DNA of 8,660 nucleotides, from positions 1 through 8,660 of the forward strand of contig JABHGH010000132.1 in assembly GCA_018672145.1 (NCBI GenBank), read 5' to 3'. The notes below the pieces were generated by a model. The model saw nothing but the letters and a program-made list of their open reading frames with translations, was not told the origin of the DNA and ran no database searches. A program made the translations under genes and the position numbers. Within the stretch, counting starts at the first letter, position 1, and each line of letters opens with the position of its first letter. Positions 5,563-8,660 of this stretch are shown here, piece after piece. The stretch comes from Flavobacteriaceae bacterium (lineage in GTDB: Bacteria > Bacteroidota > Bacteroidia > Flavobacteriales > Flavobacteriaceae).

Positions 5563-6951
5563 ATGTCCTCATTACTTCGTCATTTTTTAGTTTCAACAAC
5601 AGCCGCAATTCTTGTGGTTATTGTCTACCATTTTTTTGCTTTTACAAAAGAAATTATTATCACCCAGCCAGCAACACCTTTAATAAACACTTCCAATACC
5701 AATCCTATCGTGGTAAGGAATGCTGCTGAAAATACAGATTTTACAATTGCAGTAGAGAAAACCATCGACGCTGTAGTGCACATCACCAATACAAGTAAAA
5801 ACAAGTACCAACACTACAATTTATGGGATTTGTTTTCTGGTTCTACAAAGTCATACCCTCGTGTTGGAATGGGTTCAGGAGTCATCGTATCCCCTGACGG
5901 TTACTTGATTACGAATAATCACGTTATTGAAAATGCTGGTCAAATTGAAGTTACAACAAACGATAACCGCATATTTACTGCCGAACTTATTGGGACTGAT
6001 CCTAGCTCTGATATTGCTGTTCTGAAAATCATCGGGGACCAATCATTTCCCTATGTGCGTTTTGCAGACTCTGATCAAACTCGAATTGGCGAATGGGTAC
6101 TAGCTGTTGGAAACCCTTTTAATCTCAATTCAACGGTTACTGCTGGTATCATCAGCGCAAAAGCACGTGACCTAAATCCCTATGATGCAACAAGTCAGTC
6201 TTTTTTACAAACGGATGCAGCTGTGAACTCTGGTAATAGTGGCGGAGCTCTAGTCAATAATGACGGTGATTTAATTGGGATTAACACTGCGATTACGAGC
6301 AATGGAATGGGTACTTTTATTGGTTATTCATTTGCTGTACCCAGTAATATTGCACGAAAAGTCTATGAAGATATTATCGAACATGGCATGGTAAAGAAAG
6401 CTCTCTTAGGGGTTAGTGGAAATGGAATTAACGATCAAATCTCAAAAGAATACAACTTGGATACAACAGAAGGCTTCTACATTGCCTCTGTAGAGGATGG
6501 CATGGGAGCTAAAGAAGCAGGGCTCCAAGATGAAGACATCATCATTGGAGTTGACGATACCAAGGTAAGTTCTTTTGCAGACATGACTGGATACCTTAAC
6601 AGTAAACGTCCTGGTGATAAAGTTAAAGTCACCTACTTGCGTGATGGTAAAACTCGGACTACAATCGTCACACTCAAGCCAAACCCATTTATCAATTACT
6701 TTGATATGCGCCTTAAAGATTTGACAACAGAAGAAGCTAATCGTTTTGGGGTAAGTAAAGGAGTAAAAATCGCTAGTAACCGCAATGAACGATTACGAAG
6801 ACGTGGGATCGGTCAGGGTATATTAATACAATCCATAAACGGCACTGAAATTCAATCGACTGACGACTTACAGAAAATTAAGGAAAATGAAATTTATGAA
6901 ATTGAATTCATGAATAAAGATCAGGAACGTTTTCGTTTCTTTTTTGATTAG
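5563..6951 (+). CDS. Do/HtrA-family periplasmic serine protease (DegP/DegQ-like)
   Basis: A 462-residue HtrA protease that degrades or refolds damaged envelope proteins in the periplasm. An N-terminal hydrophobic segment (about residues 8-28) has no obvious signal peptidase site, so it may act as a membrane anchor as in DegS. The trypsin-like domain covers about 60-285, with the complete triad H120 (TNNH), D150 (SSDIAVLK) and S226 (GNSGGAL), and an oxyanion-type VGNPF segment at 182-186. A first PDZ domain spans about 291-375 (LLGVSG start, GAKEAGLQDEDIIIGV core). A second, short PDZ (about 383-460) ends at the last residue. Two PDZ domains point to DegP/DegQ rather than DegS. The ATG at 5563 is 13 bp downstream of a likely transcription start. 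A Do-like protease next to dapF is common in Flavobacteriia. Confidence 0.95.
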   Translation: MSSLLRHFLVSTTAAILVVIVYHFFAFTKEIIITQPATPLINTSNTNPIVVRNAAENTDFTIAVEKTIDAVVHITNTSKNKYQHYNLWDLFSGSTKSYPRVGMGSGVIVSPDGYLITNNHVIENAGQIEVTTNDNRIFTAELIGTDPSSDIAVLKIIGDQSFPYVRFADSDQTRIGEWVLAVGNPFNLNSTVTAGIISAKARDLNPYDATSQSFLQTDAAVNSGNSGGALVNNDGDLIGINTAITSNGMGTFIGYSFAVPSNIARKVYEDIIEHGMVKKALLGVSGNGINDQISKEYNLDTTEGFYIASVEDGMGAKEAGLQDEDIIIGVDDTKVSSFADMTGYLNSKRPGDKVKVTYLRDGKTRTTIVTLKPNPFINYFDMRLKDLTTEEANRFGVSKGVKIASNRNERLRRRGIGQGILIQSINGTEIQSTDDLQKIKENEIYEIEFMNKDQERFRFFFD

Positions 6952-7007
6952 CCAATAAGAGCTTTTGCGGAGAAATACTGAAGGTTTTCGTTTTGATTAA
7001 AAAGCCT

Positions 7008-7015
7008 CATATTTG
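7008..7015 (+). promoter_or_regulatory. Near-consensus -7-like element upstream of trmD
   Basis: CATATTTG is one base off TAnnTTTG, identical to the octamer upstream of dnaA, with a TTTTC stretch (6985-6989) 18 bp upstream. It ends five bases before the trmD ATG, so any transcript would be essentially leaderless. Weak; read-through from the protease gene is equally possible. Confidence 0.25.
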
Positions 7016-7020
7016 TATTT

Positions 7021-7692
7021 ATGCGCATTGATATACTTAGTGTAGTTCCAGAGCTTTTAGCTAGTCCTTTTGAAGCATCTATTCTAAAACGAGCACAAGA
7101 CGCCAAGCGTGTAGAAGTTCATGTTCACAACATTCGGGACTACTCGACCAACAATTACAAGCAGGTAGATGACTATCCCTATGGTGGTGGCGCTGGCATG
7201 GTTTTAATGATTGAACCCATTGCCAAATGTATAGAATCCCTTAAAGCAGATCGCAAGTATGATGCTATTTTGTATATGACGCCAGACGGTCAGCAACTCA
7301 ATCAAAGTATAGCAAATCGTTTTTCGCTGTTGAACAATATCATTATTTTATGTGGTCACTACAAAGGGGTTGATCAGCGTGTTCGAGATTTATTTGTAAC
7401 CCACGAAATTTCAGTTGGAGACTATGTTCTATCGGGTGGTGAACTCGCAGCCGCTGTATTTAGTGACGCAATTATTCGACTCATCCCAGGTGTTCTGGGA
7501 AATGAGACCTCTGCATTGACCGATTCGTTTCAAGACAACCTTCTTGCCCCACCAATTTATACCCGACCTGCTGACTACAATGGACATAAAGTTCCCGATA
7601 TTCTCACTTCTGGAAATACACCAAAAGTAGAGGAATGGAGAGAGCAACAAGCTGTTGAACGGACTAAAAAATTACGTCCAGATTTATTGTAA
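7021..7692 (+). CDS. trmD: tRNA (guanine37-N1)-methyltransferase TrmD
   Basis: A 223-residue SPOUT-class enzyme that methylates G37 next to the anticodon of tRNAs reading CNN and similar codons, preventing +1 frameshifting. The trefoil-knot SAM site is intact: YPYGGGAGM (53-60), MTPDGQQL (86-93), CGHYKGVDQR (111-120), and SVGDYVLSGGELAAA (131-145). R153 and D168 (in ALTDSF) match the catalytic arginine and aspartate of E. coli TrmD. The C-terminal helical part is present but short (EEWREQQAVERTKKLRPDLL), as in other Bacteroidota, so the protein is a little shorter than the E. coli enzyme. The ATG at 7021 gives the conserved MRIDILSVVPEL start. A 69-bp gap separates it from the protease, with a near-consensus CATATTTG at 7008-7015. 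Only 6 bp separate its stop from the next gene. Confidence 0.97.
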   Translation: MRIDILSVVPELLASPFEASILKRAQDAKRVEVHVHNIRDYSTNNYKQVDDYPYGGGAGMVLMIEPIAKCIESLKADRKYDAILYMTPDGQQLNQSIANRFSLLNNIIILCGHYKGVDQRVRDLFVTHEISVGDYVLSGGELAAAVFSDAIIRLIPGVLGNETSALTDSFQDNLLAPPIYTRPADYNGHKVPDILTSGNTPKVEEWREQQAVERTKKLRPDLL

Positions 7693-7698
7693 TTCATT

Positions 7699-8660
7699 GT
7701 GAAAAAAGGATTTACGATTTATTTTATTTTATTAGTTACCATACTTCCAATCCTATCTTTTGGACAAGTAATTAGCCCTACCAATCCGTACACCAAAAAT
7801 TTTGTGAATCCAATAATGAGTTCGCAAGGACTTGTTCGACAGTCAGCGCTGGAACAAGCACCAAAGTTGTCGGATATTGAAAATGCATTTGACGTGTACT
7901 GGGAAGGAAAAGATTACACCAAAAAAGGAAGTGGATACAAACCTTTCAAACGCTGGGCAAACCACTGGCAAGACTATCTACAGGAAGATGGCACGATCGC
8001 TCCTCCAGCAGTTTTGTGGGAAGCGTGGGAAAGAAAGCAAGAATCAGAATCGAAACAAAATTCATTTAGCATTCCAGGTGATGATATTGTAAATTGGACT
8101 AATTTAGGCCCATCTGTGGTAACGAATTCCTCGGTTTCTACCAGTGGGCAAGGTCGTGTAAATACGTTTATTCAAGATCCAAATAATCCCCAAACACTTT
8201 ATGTTGGTTCCCCTGCTGGTGGCATATGGAAATCAACTGATGATGGTGCAAATTGGACACCACTATCCGATAATCTGCCACAAATTGGCGTCTCTGGTAT
8301 TGCTATTGACCCCACTAACAGCAACATCATCTATATCGCCACAGGAGATGATGATGCGGGAGATGCCTACAGTGTTGGTGTTATGAAAAGTATAGATGGT
8401 GGACAAACATGGAACACCACAGGCCTCTCCTATTCATGGTATAACTATAAGGTTACCAATGAAATTTTTATTGACCCTACAAATCACAACCATGTATGGG
8501 TTGCCTCATCCGATGGTTTACAAAAGTCAGAAGACGGTGGCAACACTTGGGAAATCAAGCAAGATGGAAATATCGTCGACTTTAGACTCCATCCTAACTA
8601 CTCTGATACCTCAATAATCTATGCAGTTGGGTACAAAAACAATAATTCGAAATTTTATCG
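7699..8660 (+). CDS. Secreted Asp-box/sortilin-repeat protein, probable T9SS cargo (3' truncated)
   Basis: A new open frame runs from a GTG at 7699, six bases after the trmD stop, to the window edge (320 codons, no stop). The GTG gives a clear signal peptide: MKKGFTIYFI, a hydrophobic core to about residue 20, and a likely cleavage SFG/Q at 22/23. The next Met in frame is residue 40, beyond the signal, so GTG is preferred. Residues 30-115 form a segment with GSGYKPFKRWANHW (77-90), common to large secreted proteins of marine Bacteroidota. From about 130 it becomes a beta-propeller-like domain with three visible Asp-box repeats: STDDGANW (179-186), SIDGGQTW (231-238) and SEDGGNTW (277-284), each preceded by a strand such as TLYVGSPAGGIWK. 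Such proteins are commonly exported by the type IX secretion system via a C-terminal sorting domain, which would lie outside the window. The function is unknown; Asp boxes also occur in sialidases and VPS10 proteins, but nothing here shows catalysis. Confidence 0.85.
   Translation, partial: MKKGFTIYFILLVTILPILSFGQVISPTNPYTKNFVNPIMSSQGLVRQSALEQAPKLSDIENAFDVYWEGKDYTKKGSGYKPFKRWANHWQDYLQEDGTIAPPAVLWEAWERKQESESKQNSFSIPGDDIVNWTNLGPSVVTNSSVSTSGQGRVNTFIQDPNNPQTLYVGSPAGGIWKSTDDGANWTPLSDNLPQIGVSGIAIDPTNSNIIYIATGDDDAGDAYSVGVMKSIDGGQTWNTTGLSYSWYNYKVTNEIFIDPTNHNHVWVASSDGLQKSEDGGNTWEIKQDGNIVDFRLHPNYSDTSIIYAVGYKNNNSKFY

Noticed and set aside
5541..5729. 62-residue plus-strand open frame overlapping the protease start
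   Set aside because: It is the other-frame reading of the protease signal-anchor region, rich in Asn/Cys/Tyr without a domain, and begins inside the promoter element.
6952..7020. Intrinsic terminator after the Do-like protease
   Set aside because: Only a weak GG-TTTT / AAAA-GCC pairing (about 6983-7006) with no T run after it; not convincing.
7832..8617. Three plus-strand open frames (7832-8092, 8201-8386, 8396-8617)
   Set aside because: They are out-of-frame shadows of the secreted protein that begins at 7699, whose frame carries the signal peptide and Asp boxes.

Overview
The window looks like a chromosomal stretch from a member of the Bacteroidota, most likely a marine Flavobacteriia-type bacterium. 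Four things point there: the AT-rich DNA; the chain acyl-CoA thioesterase / dnaA / low-molecular-weight phosphatase / RsmI-like methyltransferase; TAnnTTTG-type -7 promoter elements in place of a sigma70 -10 box; and a final, secreted Asp-box protein of the kind exported by the type IX secretion system. Shine-Dalgarno sequences are weak or absent, also typical of the phylum. The genome assignment is inference from gene content, not a database match.

Layout. Bases 1-445 hold the 3' end of ribD (riboflavin synthesis), which collides tail to tail with a minus-strand hotdog thioesterase (435-839). A 196-bp AT-rich divergent spacer (840-1035) with poly(T) tracts and an 8-bp-arm inverted repeat separates that gene from dnaA. 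dnaA, a low-molecular-weight tyrosine phosphatase and an RsmI-like SAM-dependent methyltransferase form a tight plus-strand cluster (1036-3646) with 5-bp gaps. Its 3' end again overlaps, by 11 bp, the end of a minus-strand pair, dapF-mltG (5453 down to 3636), which serves cell-wall precursor supply and glycan-strand termination. A 109-bp divergent spacer with two candidate Bacteroidota promoters leads to a plus-strand periplasmic Do/HtrA protease (5563-6951), trmD (7021-7692) and the start of a secreted Asp-box/sortilin-repeat protein (7699 to the window end). That last gene starts with GTG and is open at the 3' edge.

Most of the window is core housekeeping: replication initiation, tRNA and probably rRNA modification, peptidoglycan synthesis and envelope quality control. 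I see no RNA gene, mobile element, CRISPR array or phage gene, and no clear new multi-gene system. The points most worth a second look are the two 11-bp convergent overlaps, the coupling of dnaA to a phosphatase and a divergent methyltransferase, the possible leaderless dapF promoter, the repeat-rich dnaA leader, and the truncated secreted protein at the right edge.
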